Origin: Cellulomonas sp. 73-145
GTDB lineage: Bacteria > Actinomycetota > Actinomycetes > Actinomycetales > Cellulomonadaceae
Length of the DNA: 64,000 bases
NCBI GenBank assembly: GCA_001898185.1
Contig: MKTI01000009.1
Span: 124,001 to 188,000, forward strand
Direction of reading: 5' to 3'
Below the pieces are notes generated by a model. It saw only the letters and a list, made by a program, of their open reading frames with translations. It was not told where the DNA came from and made no database searches. The position numbers and the translations under genes are program-made. Shown piece after piece: positions 27,500-36,342 of this stretch; within the stretch, counting starts at the first letter, position 1, and every line of letters starts with the position of its first letter.

Positions 27500-27530
27500 A
27501 GGGGTGTCTCCTCGGGGGTTGGGGGTGGGG

Positions 27531-27890
27531 TCAGCGCCGGACGGCGCCGCCGGCGGCCTGCCAGGCGCCGATGCCACCGGACACGCTGGTGGCGTCGAAG
27601 CCGAGCTTGCGCAGCTGCGTGGCGGCGGTGCGCGAGCGCATCCCGCTGTGGCACATCACCACCACCTGCTGGTCGGCCTTCAGCCGGCGCGGTGCGCCGG
27701 AGATCTGGGCGAGCGGGATGTGCAACGCCTGGGGCGCGTGCCCGGTCTTCCACTCGTGGTTCTCGCGCACGTCCACCAGGGCGGCGCCGTCGCGGACCAG
27801 CTCGACGGCGCGGTCGGCGCGCACACTGGACGGCAGCCTGCCGTCGTCCTTGCCGAGACCCAGCAGTCGCAGGAACGGGTTGGTGCTCAT
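27531..27890 (-). CDS. Single-domain rhodanese
   Basis: 119 residues. Rhodanese fold with active-site loop CHSGMRSR (Cys80) and typical VDVRENHEWKTGHAPQALHI and GFDATSVSGGIGAW elements. It carries sulfane sulfur as a Cys persulfide. Its ATG overlaps the stop of the upstream CoA-disulfide-reductase-like gene by 4 nt. Confidence 0.9.
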   Translation of the reverse strand: MSTNPFLRLLGLGKDDGRLPSSVRADRAVELVRDGAALVDVRENHEWKTGHAPQALHIPLAQISGAPRRLKADQQVVVMCHSGMRSRTAATQLRKLGFDATSVSGGIGAWQAAGGAVRR

Positions 27891-29647
27891 ACGGTCGCGG
27901 GCTCCTTGGGCTGGGTGGGCACTGCGCTGGTGCGCAGCTCGGGACGGGAGGCGAGCAGGCTGAGCCAGCCGCCGGACAGGTTCCGCGCGTCCATCCCGGC
28001 ACCGATCAGCATGCGGGTGGCCAGGTACGACCGCACCCCGCTCTGGCAGTGCACGCTGATCGGGCGGCCGGCGGCCGCCGCGCGGATCTTCTCGAGGTGG
28101 TCCCGCACCTGGATGTGCGGCACGTGCATCGCGCCCGGCAGGTGGCCGCGGCTGAACTCGCCGTGGGTCCGCACGTCGAGCACCAGCGTGTCCCGCCGCA
28201 CCTCGTCCAGCTCGTCCGGGTGCCACTGCGGGGCGGTGCCGTCCAGCGCGTTCTGCGCGACGAAGCCGACCATGTTGACCGGGTCCTTCGCAGAGCCGAA
28301 CGGCGGCGCGTAGGACAGCTCGAGCTCGGCGAGGTCGTCGGCCGTCATGCCGGCGCGCAGCGCCGTGGCCAGCACGTCCATCCGCTTGTCGACCCCGGCG
28401 CGGCCGACGGCCTGGGCGCCGAGCAGGCGCCCGTCCGGAGCGAAGCTCGCGACGATGTGCACCTGCTGGGCACCGGGGTAGTAGCCGGCGTGGTGCCCGG
28501 GGTGCACCCGCACCACCTCGTGGTCGATGCCCGCACGGTCCAGCACGCGCTGGCTGGCACCGGTCATCGCGGCGGTCAGGCGGAACACGCGCACGATCGC
28601 GGTGCCCAGCACGTCGGCCTGCGGCGTGGTGCGGTGGCCGAGCATCGAGTCGGCGGCGCGGCGGCCCTGCCGGTTGGCCGGGCCGGCCAGCGGCACGGGG
28701 CCGACGGCGCCGGTGACGGCCTGGCGGACCTCGATCGCGTCGCCGACGGCCCACACGTGCGGGTCCGACGTGCGGTGGTCGGCGTCGACCCGGATGGCAC
28801 CGGTCGGGCCGAGGTCGAGGCCGGCGTCGCGCGCCAGCGAGCTCTCGGGCCGCACGCCGACGTTGACCAGCACCAGGTCGGCGGGCAGCTGGGACCCGTC
28901 GGAGAGGGTGACGACGACGGAGCCGTCGGGCTCGTCGGACACCTGCGTCGCGGACACACCGACGTGCAGCCGCACGCCGTGGTGCACCAGCTCGTCGGAC
29001 ACCAGCGTGGCCAGCTCGGCGTCCAGCGGGGGCAGCACGTGGTCCGCCAGCTCGACGACGTCGACGCTCAGCCCGCGCGTGACCAGGGCCTCGACGGCCT
29101 CAAGCCCGATGAAGCCCGCGCCGACGACGACCGCCCGCGCCTCACCCTCCGGCCGGGTGGCCAGCACGTGGTCCACGGTGCCGCGCAGCCGCTGCACGTC
29201 GTCGATGGTGCGCAGCGCGTGCACCGCCGGGTCGTCCAGGCCGTCGATCGGCGGTCGGACGGCCACGGCGCCGGGGGCCAGCAGCAGCGAGTCGTAGGGC
29301 AGGTCGTACTCGGACGCGGCGGTGCGGACGTGCACCGTGCGGGCGTCGCGGTCGATCGCCGTGACGGTGCTGCCGGTGCGCACGTCGAGCGCCAGCGCCT
29401 CGGCCAGCGACTGGGGCGTCTGCACCAGCAGGCTCTCCTCGCGGCCGATCTCACCGGCGAGGTGGTAGGGCAGGCCGCAGTTGGCGAAGGAGACGTAGGC
29501 GCCGCGCTCGAGGACGACGATGCTGGCGTGCTCGTCGAGACGGCGGGCGCGGGCGGCGGCGCTCATGCCGCCTGCGACGCCGCCGACGACGACGATGCGC
29601 GTGCTGGCCGACGGCGTGGACGATGAGGGACTCGCGCTGGGGGTCAC
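27887..29647 (-). CDS. CoA-disulfide-reductase-like flavoprotein with C-terminal rhodanese
   Basis: 586 residues. FAD motif VVGGVAGGMSAAARARR, catalytic Cys57 in SFANCGLPYH, NAD(P)H motif VVGAGFIGLEAVE, dimerisation domain to about 450, and rhodanese domain with Cys534 in VHCQSGVRSY. This CoADR-RHD architecture is known in bacteria as CoA-persulfide or polysulfide reductase. The GTG at 29647 is the only usable start and has no Shine-Dalgarno; TATCTT lies 6 nt before it, so the transcript is probably leaderless. First gene of the sulfur operon, under a perfect palindrome. Confidence 0.9.
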   Translation of the reverse strand: MTPSASPSSSTPSASTRIVVVGGVAGGMSAAARARRLDEHASIVVLERGAYVSFANCGLPYHLAGEIGREESLLVQTPQSLAEALALDVRTGSTVTAIDRDARTVHVRTAASEYDLPYDSLLLAPGAVAVRPPIDGLDDPAVHALRTIDDVQRLRGTVDHVLATRPEGEARAVVVGAGFIGLEAVEALVTRGLSVDVVELADHVLPPLDAELATLVSDELVHHGVRLHVGVSATQVSDEPDGSVVVTLSDGSQLPADLVLVNVGVRPESSLARDAGLDLGPTGAIRVDADHRTSDPHVWAVGDAIEVRQAVTGAVGPVPLAGPANRQGRRAADSMLGHRTTPQADVLGTAIVRVFRLTAAMTGASQRVLDRAGIDHEVVRVHPGHHAGYYPGAQQVHIVASFAPDGRLLGAQAVGRAGVDKRMDVLATALRAGMTADDLAELELSYAPPFGSAKDPVNMVGFVAQNALDGTAPQWHPDELDEVRRDTLVLDVRTHGEFSRGHLPGAMHVPHIQVRDHLEKIRAAAAGRPISVHCQSGVRSYLATRMLIGAGMDARNLSGGWLSLLASRPELRTSAVPTQPKEPATV

Positions 29648-29655
29648 GGGAGGAA

Positions 29656-29673
29656 GATACCCCCGGGGGTATC
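29656..29673. promoter_or_regulatory. Perfect 18-bp CstR-type operator in the promoter of the sulfur operon
   Basis: GATACCCCCGGGGGTATC is self-complementary over all 18 bp. On the minus strand it occupies the spacer and first part of the -10 (TATCTT, 29659-29654), with TTGCGA 18 bp upstream as -35. Binding would block transcription. The form ATACCCC/GGGGTAT is that expected for CsoR/CstR repressors. Confidence 0.75.
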
Positions 29674-29756
29674 GAGATCGCAACTTGCCGACCCGTCGTA
29701 GCGTGGTCGTCGACGCGGCTGCCGGGCCGCCGGACGCGCTGACGAGGGGGAACGCC

Positions 29757-30332
29757 GTGCACCGACGCCGTGCCGCGGGCGACGACCCGGTCCGTCGCGC
29801 GAGCCGCTACCGGACGGAGCGCGTGGAGGCCGACGACGCAGCGACGGCCGGGGCCGGCGGTGGACGTCCCGACGTGCCCGCGGCCGCGGCGGAGGGGACC
29901 GGCGGCTCCGCACGCCCGGACCCTGCCGGTCCGCCGCGCGCCGTCGGACGGATGGACCAGCGCGCCTGCTGGGTCGACGTGCTGGTGGACCAGGCGATCG
30001 CCCGCGGTGAGTTCGACCACCTGCCGCTCGCCGGCAAGCCGCTGCCGAACCTGACCCGGCACGACCCGGACTGGTGGCTCAAGGCCTACGTCGAGCGCGA
30101 GCACGTGTCCGGCGTGCTTCCGGAGGCCCTCCAGCTGCGCGCCGACGCCGAGCGGCTGCACGACCGCCTGGACGAGATGCGGTCGGAGGCCCGGGTCCGC
30201 GACGCGCTCGCGGAGCTCAACCGCCGCATCGTCGAGGCGCGGCGGCAGCTGCTCGGCGGACCGCCGGTCGTCACGCCGCTGCGCGACGTCGAGGCCGAGG
30301 TCGCCGCCTGGCGCGAGCGGCGCAGGCGCTAG
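29757..30332 (+). CDS. DUF1992 (DnaJ-homologue subfamily C member 28-like) protein
   Basis: 191 residues from the GTG at 29757 (GAGGGGG upstream). The first 60 residues are low-complexity; the DUF1992 core is VDVLVDQAIARGEFDHLPLA, GKPLPNL, DPDWWLKAYVEREHV and LNRRIVEARRQL. No J domain. Function unknown. Its stop codon overlaps the convergent nucleosidase stop through a shared CTAG. Confidence 0.87.
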   Translation: MHRRRAAGDDPVRRASRYRTERVEADDAATAGAGGGRPDVPAAAAEGTGGSARPDPAGPPRAVGRMDQRACWVDVLVDQAIARGEFDHLPLAGKPLPNLTRHDPDWWLKAYVEREHVSGVLPEALQLRADAERLHDRLDEMRSEARVRDALAELNRRIVEARRQLLGGPPVVTPLRDVEAEVAAWRERRRR

Positions 30333-31030
30333 ACCAGCGCGGCGATCCGCTGCAGCGCGCCGACGACCACCGCGGCCGACCGGTCCGCCGCGTCGTCCAC
30401 GTGCTGGTTGAACTCGTCGGCAGGTCCGCACAGGTCGGAGATGCCGCGCACCGAGACGAACGGGACGTCGTACAGGTGCGCGACGTGCGCGAGCGCTGCC
30501 GACTCCATGTCGGTCGACAGCGCGTGGGGGAAGGCGGTCCGCACGCGGTCGACGCCGGACGGGTCGATGAACGCGTCGCCGGACAGCATGGTCCCCGCGA
30601 GCACGCGCTGGCTCTCGGGGCGCACGGCGAGCATCGCCTCGACCAGCTGCGGGTCCGCGTCGAACACGGCGGGCATGCCCGGCACCTGGCCCAGCTCGTA
30701 CCCGAAGGCGCGCGCATCAGCGCCCGAGTAGACGTACGAGGTGCCGACGACGACGTCCCGCACGCGCACCTCGGCACCCAGGCCACCGGCGCTCCCGGCG
30801 CTGATCAGGGTCCGCGGCGCGGTGCTGGTGACCGCGACCGCCGCGGCGGCCGCGGCGTTGACCAGCCCGATGCCGCACACCACCAGCAGCACACCGTGCC
30901 CGCCGAGGGTGACCACCCGGTGCACGGCCCGGCCGACCTGCGTGGGCGCGCCGACGAAGTCGGCACGGGCCAGGAACGGCTCGGCCTCCTCCGCCATGGC
31001 GGTCACGACGACCGCGTCGACGGCGATCAC
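30329..31030 (-). CDS. mtnN: 5'-methylthioadenosine/S-adenosylhomocysteine nucleosidase
   Basis: 233 residues. Catalytic Glu in [13 protein letters not shown], Gly-rich [14 protein letters not shown] and SAGSAGGLG, ribose/base site [12 protein letters not shown], catalytic Asp in RGISDLCG. It removes adenine from SAH and MTA, giving S-ribosylhomocysteine for LuxS. Its GTG overlaps the luxS stop (GTGA), so the two consecutive steps of the activated methyl cycle are translationally coupled. Confidence 0.92.
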   Translation of the reverse strand: MIAVDAVVVTAMAEEAEPFLARADFVGAPTQVGRAVHRVVTLGGHGVLLVVCGIGLVNAAAAAAVAVTSTAPRTLISAGSAGGLGAEVRVRDVVVGTSYVYSGADARAFGYELGQVPGMPAVFDADPQLVEAMLAVRPESQRVLAGTMLSGDAFIDPSGVDRVRTAFPHALSTDMESAALAHVAHLYDVPFVSVRGISDLCGPADEFNQHVDDAADRSAAVVVGALQRIAALV

Positions 31031-31479
31031 GCGGTCACCTGGCTCCACACCGCGCGCTGCGCGAGGAACTCGCGGGCGGCCTGCTGGGCACCCTCGAGGG
31101 TGTGGTGGGCGCCCCAGCCGCACTGCACCTCGTTGGCGGCCGGGACCTCGGTGGCCGTGAGCACGTCCTCCAGCGTGGCCTGCACCAGGGCCAGCACGTC
31201 GTCGTACGCCCAGTCGCCCGCCAGGATCAGGTAGAAGCCCGTCTGGCAGCCCATGGGGGAGAAGTCGACCACCTTGTCGGAGTGGTTCCGGGACTTCTCG
31301 GCGAACAGGTGCTCGATCGAGTGGACGGTGTCCATCTCCAGGTGGGCGCGGTTCGGCTGGGTGAACCGGACGTCGTACTTGACCAGCACGTCGCCGTGCG
31401 GGAGCACCTTCCGGTCGGCGAGGCGCACGTAGGGGGCGCTGACGGTGCGGTGGTCGAGGTTGAAGGACTCGACGTTCAT
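31027..31479 (-). CDS. luxS: S-ribosylhomocysteine lyase LuxS
   Basis: 150 residues from the ATG at 31479; a GTG at 31500 would add 7. Zinc ligands H53 and H57 with catalytic E56 in HSIEHLFAE, Cys78 in [10 protein letters not shown] and zinc ligand Cys120 in VQCGWGAHH are all present. It splits S-ribosylhomocysteine into homocysteine and DPD, the AI-2 precursor. Paired with the nucleosidase gene, the primary role may be methyl-cycle recycling rather than signalling. Confidence 0.93.
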   Translation of the reverse strand: MNVESFNLDHRTVSAPYVRLADRKVLPHGDVLVKYDVRFTQPNRAHLEMDTVHSIEHLFAEKSRNHSDKVVDFSPMGCQTGFYLILAGDWAYDDVLALVQATLEDVLTATEVPAANEVQCGWGAHHTLEGAQQAAREFLAQRAVWSQVTA

Positions 31480-31569
31480 CCGGGGCTGGCTCGTCTCCAC
31501 GCGTCCAGTGTGCGGCAGCGAGCGCGACCGCCGTCGTAGCGGCCGCCATCCGCGCGTCCGACGCGCACG

Positions 31570-31602
31570 GTTCCCGGCGTGTTCATCGGCCGTTCACCAC
31601 GT
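31570..31602 (+). promoter_or_regulatory. Triple PHO-box (PhoP binding) direct repeat
   Basis: Three contiguous 11-bp units: GTTCCCGGCGT (31570-31580), GTTCATCGGCC (31581-31591), GTTCACCACGT (31592-31602). The unit length and GTTCAYC core match actinobacterial PHO boxes. It ends 78 bp upstream of the secreted phosphoesterase gene. Confidence 0.7.
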
Positions 31603-31680
31603 CGGAAGGCGGTCTCCGCCCGAGCGGGTGAGAGTTCGGTACGGGACGTTCGTCCCAATCCGACATCCAAGGAGCAGCAC

Positions 31681-33312
31681 GTGCACCGCATGCATCGGTT
31701 CACCGCCGTCGGGGCCGCGAGCCTCGCCGTCGCGGGCCTCGTGGTCGCCTCGGCCACGGCGTCGTCCGCGCACGACCAGCGGGACGACGCCCGTCGGGGC
31801 GCCACCGCCACGCCGATCAAGCACCTCGTGGTGATCTTCAACGAGAACGTCTCGTTCGACCACTACTTCGCCACGTACCCGAACGCCGCCAACACCGACG
31901 GCACCCGGTTCACCGCCGCGCACGCCACCCCCCGCGCCAACACCCTGCAGACGGCCGGTCTGCTCACCAGCAACCCGAACTCGGCGCTGCCGCAGCGTCT
32001 GTCGTCCTCGCAGGCGCTGACCTGCGACCAGAACCACGGGTACAGCGCCGAGCAGAAGGCGGCCGACGGCGGCCGCAACGACCTGTACGTGCAGAACACC
32101 GACGTGGAGACCTGCACCCCCGGCCTGTTCACCGAGCCCGGGCTGGTCATGGACTACTACGACGGCAACACCGTGACGGGGCTGTGGAACTACGCGCAGC
32201 ACTACGCGATGAGCGACAACTCGTACTCGACGACGTTCGGGCCGTCCACGCCGGGCGCGATCAACCTGATCAGCGGCCAGACGCACGGCATCCACGCCGT
32301 CACGCCCACCGGCACGCCGACCACCGACTCCTACGTCGTCGCCTCGCCGGACGCCAACGGCGTCGGCACGGTCATCAACGACCCGGACCCGTACTACGAC
32401 GACTGCTCCAACTCCAACGCGACCAGGTCGAACAACCTCGCGGTGGCCAGCGGCAAGAACGTCGGTGACCTGCTGAACGCCAAGGGCGTGACGTGGGGCT
32501 GGTTCCAGGGCGGCTTCAAGCCGACCACGCCCTACGCCGGTCCCGGCACCAAGGCCGTGTGCGGCGCGAAGAGCACCAACATCGGTGGCGGCGCGTCGCT
32601 CGACTACAGCCCGCACCACTCGCCGTTCGAGTACTACGCCTCGACGTCCAACCCGCACCACCTGGCCCCGAGCTCGGTGGCCGCGATCGGGCACACGGAC
32701 CAGGCGAACCACAACTACGACGTGAGCGACTTCGACGCCGCGCTCGCCGCGGGCAACCTGCCGGCGGTCAGCTTCGTCAAGGCGCCCGAGTACCAGGACG
32801 GCCACGCCGGCTACTCCGACCCGATCGACGAGCAGCACTTCCTGGTCAAGGAGATCAACGCGCTGCAGAAGTCGCCGGACTGGTCGAGCACCGCGGTGGT
32901 CGTCGCCTACGACGACTCCGACGGCTGGTACGACCACCAGTCCGCGGTGATCACCAACGGCTCGAACGACCCGGCCAGGGACTCGGCTATCTGCACCTCG
33001 GCTGCAGCCACTGTGGGCGTCGCAGGCGGCTACGCCGACCGCTGCGGCCCCGGCACGCGCCAGCCGCTGCTGGTGATCTCGCCCTTCTCGAAGACGAACT
33101 ACGTCGACCACACGCAGACCGACCAGGCGTCGATCCTGTCGTTCGTCGAGACCAACTGGGGCACCGGCCGCATCGGCGACTTCTCCGCCGACGCCAAGGC
33201 GGGGTCGCTGGACGGGCTGTTCAACTTCCACCGTCCGGTCGGCCGGCAGGTGCTGCTGAACACCGACGGATCCGTCGCGTCGGTCAAGGTCACCACGCCG
33301 CAGCACGACTGA
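31681..33312 (+). CDS. Secreted phosphoesterase (phospholipase C / acid phosphatase family)
   Basis: 543 residues from the GTG at 31681, with AAGGAG 6 nt upstream. A signal peptide (VGAASLAVAGLVVASATASSAHA-like, cleaved near residue 30) is followed by the PF04185 phosphoesterase core: HLVVIFNENVSFDHYFATYP, DNSYSTTFGPSTPGAINLIS, VVAYDDSDGWYDHQ. Family members hydrolyse phosphate mono- or diesters outside the cell. With the PHO-box triplet upstream it probably scavenges phosphate on starvation. Confidence 0.88.
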   Translation: MHRMHRFTAVGAASLAVAGLVVASATASSAHDQRDDARRGATATPIKHLVVIFNENVSFDHYFATYPNAANTDGTRFTAAHATPRANTLQTAGLLTSNPNSALPQRLSSSQALTCDQNHGYSAEQKAADGGRNDLYVQNTDVETCTPGLFTEPGLVMDYYDGNTVTGLWNYAQHYAMSDNSYSTTFGPSTPGAINLISGQTHGIHAVTPTGTPTTDSYVVASPDANGVGTVINDPDPYYDDCSNSNATRSNNLAVASGKNVGDLLNAKGVTWGWFQGGFKPTTPYAGPGTKAVCGAKSTNIGGGASLDYSPHHSPFEYYASTSNPHHLAPSSVAAIGHTDQANHNYDVSDFDAALAAGNLPAVSFVKAPEYQDGHAGYSDPIDEQHFLVKEINALQKSPDWSSTAVVVAYDDSDGWYDHQSAVITNGSNDPARDSAICTSAAATVGVAGGYADRCGPGTRQPLLVISPFSKTNYVDHTQTDQASILSFVETNWGTGRIGDFSADAKAGSLDGLFNFHRPVGRQVLLNTDGSVASVKVTTPQHD

Positions 33313-33337
33313 CCGGCAGGTAGCACGCAGCACGGTC

Positions 33338-33379
33338 CCGGCCCGGCCCGCACACCTCACGGTGGCGGTGCCGGGCCGG
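33338..33379. terminator. Hairpin between convergent genes
   Basis: CCGGCCCGGC (33338-33347) and its exact complement GCCGGGCCGG (33370-33379) with a 22-nt loop, between the stops of the phosphoesterase (33312) and nnrD (33400). Probably terminates from either side; no U-run. Confidence 0.5.
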
Positions 33380-33399
33380 AGCCGTCCCGGGGTCGAGCG

Positions 33400-34284
33400 T
33401 CAGCTGGTGGACAGCTCGACGAGCACCGCGGGCAGGCCGTCGAGCAGCTCGCGCGCCAGGTACCCGGTCAGCCCGACGCGCGCGGCCAGCCGGTCACCGG
33501 CGGACCCGTGCAGCCACACACCCCAGCACGCGGCCTGCGCCGGCTCGGCGCCGCCGGCGAGGAGCCCGGCGATCGCCCCGGCCAGCACGTCGCCGCTGCC
33601 GGAGGTGCCCAGCCCGGACGCACCGGTGCCGGAGCGCCACGTGCGGCCGTCGGGTGCTGCGAGCTGACCACCGTACGCGACGACGGCCCCGTACCGGCGC
33701 GCCGCCGCCGCGGCAGCCTCCGCCGGGTCCGGCTCGTCGTCCGTCCCCGCCGCGCCGCCGTCGGGCAGCAGGAACTGCGCCTCGCGCAGGTTGGGGGTCA
33801 GCACGCTGCGGCCGCCGAGGAGCTCCCGGACGTCGTCGGGCAGGTCCCGCAGCACGCCGAGGGCGAACGCGTCCAGCACCAGCGGGACGTGCCGCGGCAG
33901 CGCGCGCAGCAGGTGCTCCACCAGCCGTCGGGTGCCCACCGGCTCGTCGAGCCCGGGACCCACCACCACGGCGTCGGCTCGCTCCAGCTGGCCGTCCAGC
34001 GCGTCGTTGGGCCCGTGGACCGAGCCGTTGCCGTCCTCGGGAAGCCCGACGACCCCCGACTCGGGCACCGCGACGGCCAGCGGCCCGGCCACGGACTCCG
34101 CGACCGCCAGCGTCAGCCGCCCGGCGCCGACCCGGAGTGCCGCGAGCCCGGCCAGCAGGGCCGCGCCCGGGGTGGCACGCGCGCCGCCGACCACCAGCGC
34201 GCTGCCCCGGGCGTCCTTGGTGCCGGTGCGGTCCGGCAACGGCCAGCCGCGCAGCAGCTCCGGGGTGATCGGCTCACTCGCCAC
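33400..34284 (-). CDS. nnrD: ADP-dependent (S)-NAD(P)H-hydrate dehydratase
   Basis: 294 residues. Ribokinase-like YjeF C-terminal domain: GSALVVGGARATPGAALLAG, GPGLDEP, VLDAFAL, VLTPNLREAQFLL and the nucleotide/catalytic loop GTSGSGDVLAGAIAGLLA. It repairs hydrated NAD(P)H. The epimerase (YjeF N) domain found fused in many bacteria is absent, so it is a stand-alone dehydratase. GTG start, overlapping the end of the upstream phosphatase gene by 11 nt. Confidence 0.9.
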   Translation of the reverse strand: MASEPITPELLRGWPLPDRTGTKDARGSALVVGGARATPGAALLAGLAALRVGAGRLTLAVAESVAGPLAVAVPESGVVGLPEDGNGSVHGPNDALDGQLERADAVVVGPGLDEPVGTRRLVEHLLRALPRHVPLVLDAFALGVLRDLPDDVRELLGGRSVLTPNLREAQFLLPDGGAAGTDDEPDPAEAAAAAARRYGAVVAYGGQLAAPDGRTWRSGTGASGLGTSGSGDVLAGAIAGLLAGGAEPAQAACWGVWLHGSAGDRLAARVGLTGYLARELLDGLPAVLVELSTS

Positions 34285-35014
34285 GAGGGTCCGTCCCGGG
34301 ATGGCTGGTCACCGGCGCCTCGAGCACCTCGAGGTGGTCCACGACGTCGAAGGTGTCGAGCCGCCACAGGTCGTCGTGCCTGGTCAGCTGCGTGACCGAG
34401 GCGTTCCGCACACCGCGCCGGCGCACCTCGGCCATCAGCTGCGCCTCCGTCATGCCCTCGAGCACGTACCGCAGCAGCATCACCGTGGCGTCGTGGGTGA
34501 CCACCAGGACGCGGCGGCCGTCCTCGAGCCGCATCAGGTCGCCCAGCACCGAGCGCAGCCGCTGCGCCACGTCCGCCCACGACTCGCCGCCCGGCGGTCG
34601 GTAGTACATCTTCCCGAGCAGGTGCCGGCGGGCGTCCTCCTCGGGGAAGCGCCGCTGCACCCCGGCGCGCGTCAGCCGGTCGATGATGCCCAGCTCGCGG
34701 TCGCGCAGCCGCTCGTCGTACCGCACCTGCACCGTGAGGCCGGACGCGTCGAGCGCCGATGTCGCGGTCTGCGCGGCGCGCACGTACGGGGAGCACCACA
34801 CCGACTGCGGTGCCCGGTCGGGCGGCAGCGCGCCGAGCCAGGCGCCGAGAGCCCGCGCCTGGTCCTCGCCCCGCACGGAGAGCGGGGTGTCGGCGTCGCG
34901 CGTCTGGACGGCGATCGTGTCCGCCCCCGTCCGTTCCGCCTCGGCGGCGGCGACGTTGCCCACCGACTCGCCGTGCCGCACCAGCACCAGCTCGGTGGGA
35001 CCGGTACCGCTCAA
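34274..35014 (-). CDS. Histidine phosphatase (phosphoglycerate-mutase-like)
   Basis: 246 residues. RHGES with phospho-acceptor His14, WCSPYVRAAQTA, RLRDRELG and VVTHDATVMLLRY complete the family motifs. The start is most likely the TTG at 35014: it overlaps the stop of the preceding membrane-protein gene (TTGA) and has GAGGA 4-5 nt upstream. Substrate unknown. Confidence 0.85.
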   Translation of the reverse strand: MSGTGPTELVLVRHGESVGNVAAAEAERTGADTIAVQTRDADTPLSVRGEDQARALGAWLGALPPDRAPQSVWCSPYVRAAQTATSALDASGLTVQVRYDERLRDRELGIIDRLTRAGVQRRFPEEDARRHLLGKMYYRPPGGESWADVAQRLRSVLGDLMRLEDGRRVLVVTHDATVMLLRYVLEGMTEAQLMAEVRRRGVRNASVTQLTRHDDLWRLDTFDVVDHLEVLEAPVTSHPGTDPRGE

Positions 35015-35271
35015 CGGTCCTCGAGGGCCGGCATGATCGCGGTAGGGATCGCGTACGCGAGCGCGAACGAGGCGATCGCACCGCAGAACAGCCAGGGCTG
35101 CGCGCCGCCGGACACGCTGCCGGACAGCCCGAACAGCACGAAGGCCAGGGCCAGCATCACGAAGGCCAGCACGGTGCTCGCCGCACGGCCCGCGAGGCGC
35201 GCCTCGCGCGGGGGCTCGTCGTCGACGTAGAGCGGGTCCTCGTCGGACCGGTCTGCGTATCCGTAGCTCAT
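35011..35271 (-). CDS. Small two-pass membrane protein
   Basis: 86 residues: an acidic N-terminus (DRSDEDPLYVDDEPP), then two predicted membrane helices, VLAFVMLALAFVLFGLSG and PWLFCGAIASFALAYAIPTA. I do not recognise the family. It is coupled to the downstream histidine phosphatase by a TTGA overlap. Confidence 0.7.
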   Translation of the reverse strand: MSYGYADRSDEDPLYVDDEPPREARLAGRAASTVLAFVMLALAFVLFGLSGSVSGGAQPWLFCGAIASFALAYAIPTAIMPALEDR

Positions 35272-35391
35272 CGGGTGCTCCCTCCAGTGGTGATCCCTCG
35301 CAGTATCGCCACAGAAGGGGGCCGGCTGCCCGGCGAGGGCACCGGTCGGACAGCCGGTGGTCGGCGGGGGCAGGGTCGGACGAGGGCGGGG

Positions 35392-36333
35392 TCAGACGAG
35401 CGCACGCGCCCGCGGCGCGCGCGGCCCGCGTGCAGGCGGCCGGCTGCCGGCCACCTCGAGCAGCCGCACGGCGCGCAGCCGCTGCGGCCGGAACGGCTCG
35501 AGCAGCTCCAGCATCCCGGCGTCGTCCGTCCGCCGGCCGGCCAGCGACCACCCGACCAGGTTCGGCAGGTGCAGGTCGCCGACGCTGACGGCGTCGACGT
35601 CCCCGAGCGCACGGGACGTCACCTCTGCCGCGGTCCAGGGCCCGATGCCGGGAACCGTGCGCAACCGCCGCGTCAGCTCGGTGGCGCCCAGGTCCGCGCC
35701 CAGCGCGTGAGCAACCGCCGCTGCCCGGACGACGGTGCCGTGCCGCTGGGCGTCCACCCCGGCACGCCGCCACACCCAGACCGGAAGGTCGCGCCACACC
35801 GACGCGGGCGGCGCGACCGTCAGGCCCTCCGGTGCCGGGCCGGGTGCGGGCGTGCCGTGCCGCCGGACCAGCACCCGCCACGACGCCTGCGCGTCCAGGC
35901 CCACCACCCGCTGCTCGAGCACGGCGGGGACCAGCTGCTCCCAGACCTGCCCGGTGCGACCGATGCGCAGCCCGGGCAGCGCGCGGTGCGCGCGGTCCAC
36001 CAGCGGGTGCAGGTGGGCGGGGAAGGTCGAGTCGTCGTCGTCCGCGCCGAGCAGCGCCGGCACGCCGGCCACCACGCGCTCCGCGCCGGGACCCCACGCC
36101 GCGGCGTGCACGGCACCGGAGCGTGGTTCCAGGCGCAGCGTCGCCGGGCCGTCCGCCGTCCGCGTCGCCCACCAGACCGCGCCGTCGCGCGTCCACCGCC
36201 ACACGGGATCGCCGCCGCCGTGCCGCAGCGGGACCAGGGTGTGCACCAGGTCGAGCGGCCGTGCCGGCCGGTAGACGTCCACGGCCACCGGCGCCGCGGC
36301 GCCCGCGACGTCGTCGGGCGAGGTCTGCGGCAC
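35392..36333 (-). CDS. AlkA-type DNA-3-methyladenine glycosylase
   Basis: 313 residues from the GTG at 36333. HhH-GPD fold: helix-hairpin-helix LRTVPGIGPWTAAEV and catalytic-region Asp in GDVDAVSVGDLHLPNLVG; an N-terminal AlkA-like beta domain precedes it. It removes alkylated bases from DNA. Its start lies only 9 bp from the divergent DUF72 start, so both promoters must lie in the neighbour's coding region unless one start is further in. Confidence 0.85.
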   Translation of the reverse strand: MPQTSPDDVAGAAAPVAVDVYRPARPLDLVHTLVPLRHGGGDPVWRWTRDGAVWWATRTADGPATLRLEPRSGAVHAAAWGPGAERVVAGVPALLGADDDDSTFPAHLHPLVDRAHRALPGLRIGRTGQVWEQLVPAVLEQRVVGLDAQASWRVLVRRHGTPAPGPAPEGLTVAPPASVWRDLPVWVWRRAGVDAQRHGTVVRAAAVAHALGADLGATELTRRLRTVPGIGPWTAAEVTSRALGDVDAVSVGDLHLPNLVGWSLAGRRTDDAGMLELLEPFRPQRLRAVRLLEVAGSRPPARGPRAPRARALV

Positions 36334-36342
36334 GGGACCAGC

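Noticed and set aside
26681..29626. 981-codon plus-strand open frame across the thioredoxin-rhodanese-CoADR region
   Set aside because: Crosses several well-supported minus-strand genes and has no recognisable domain; GC-driven artefact.
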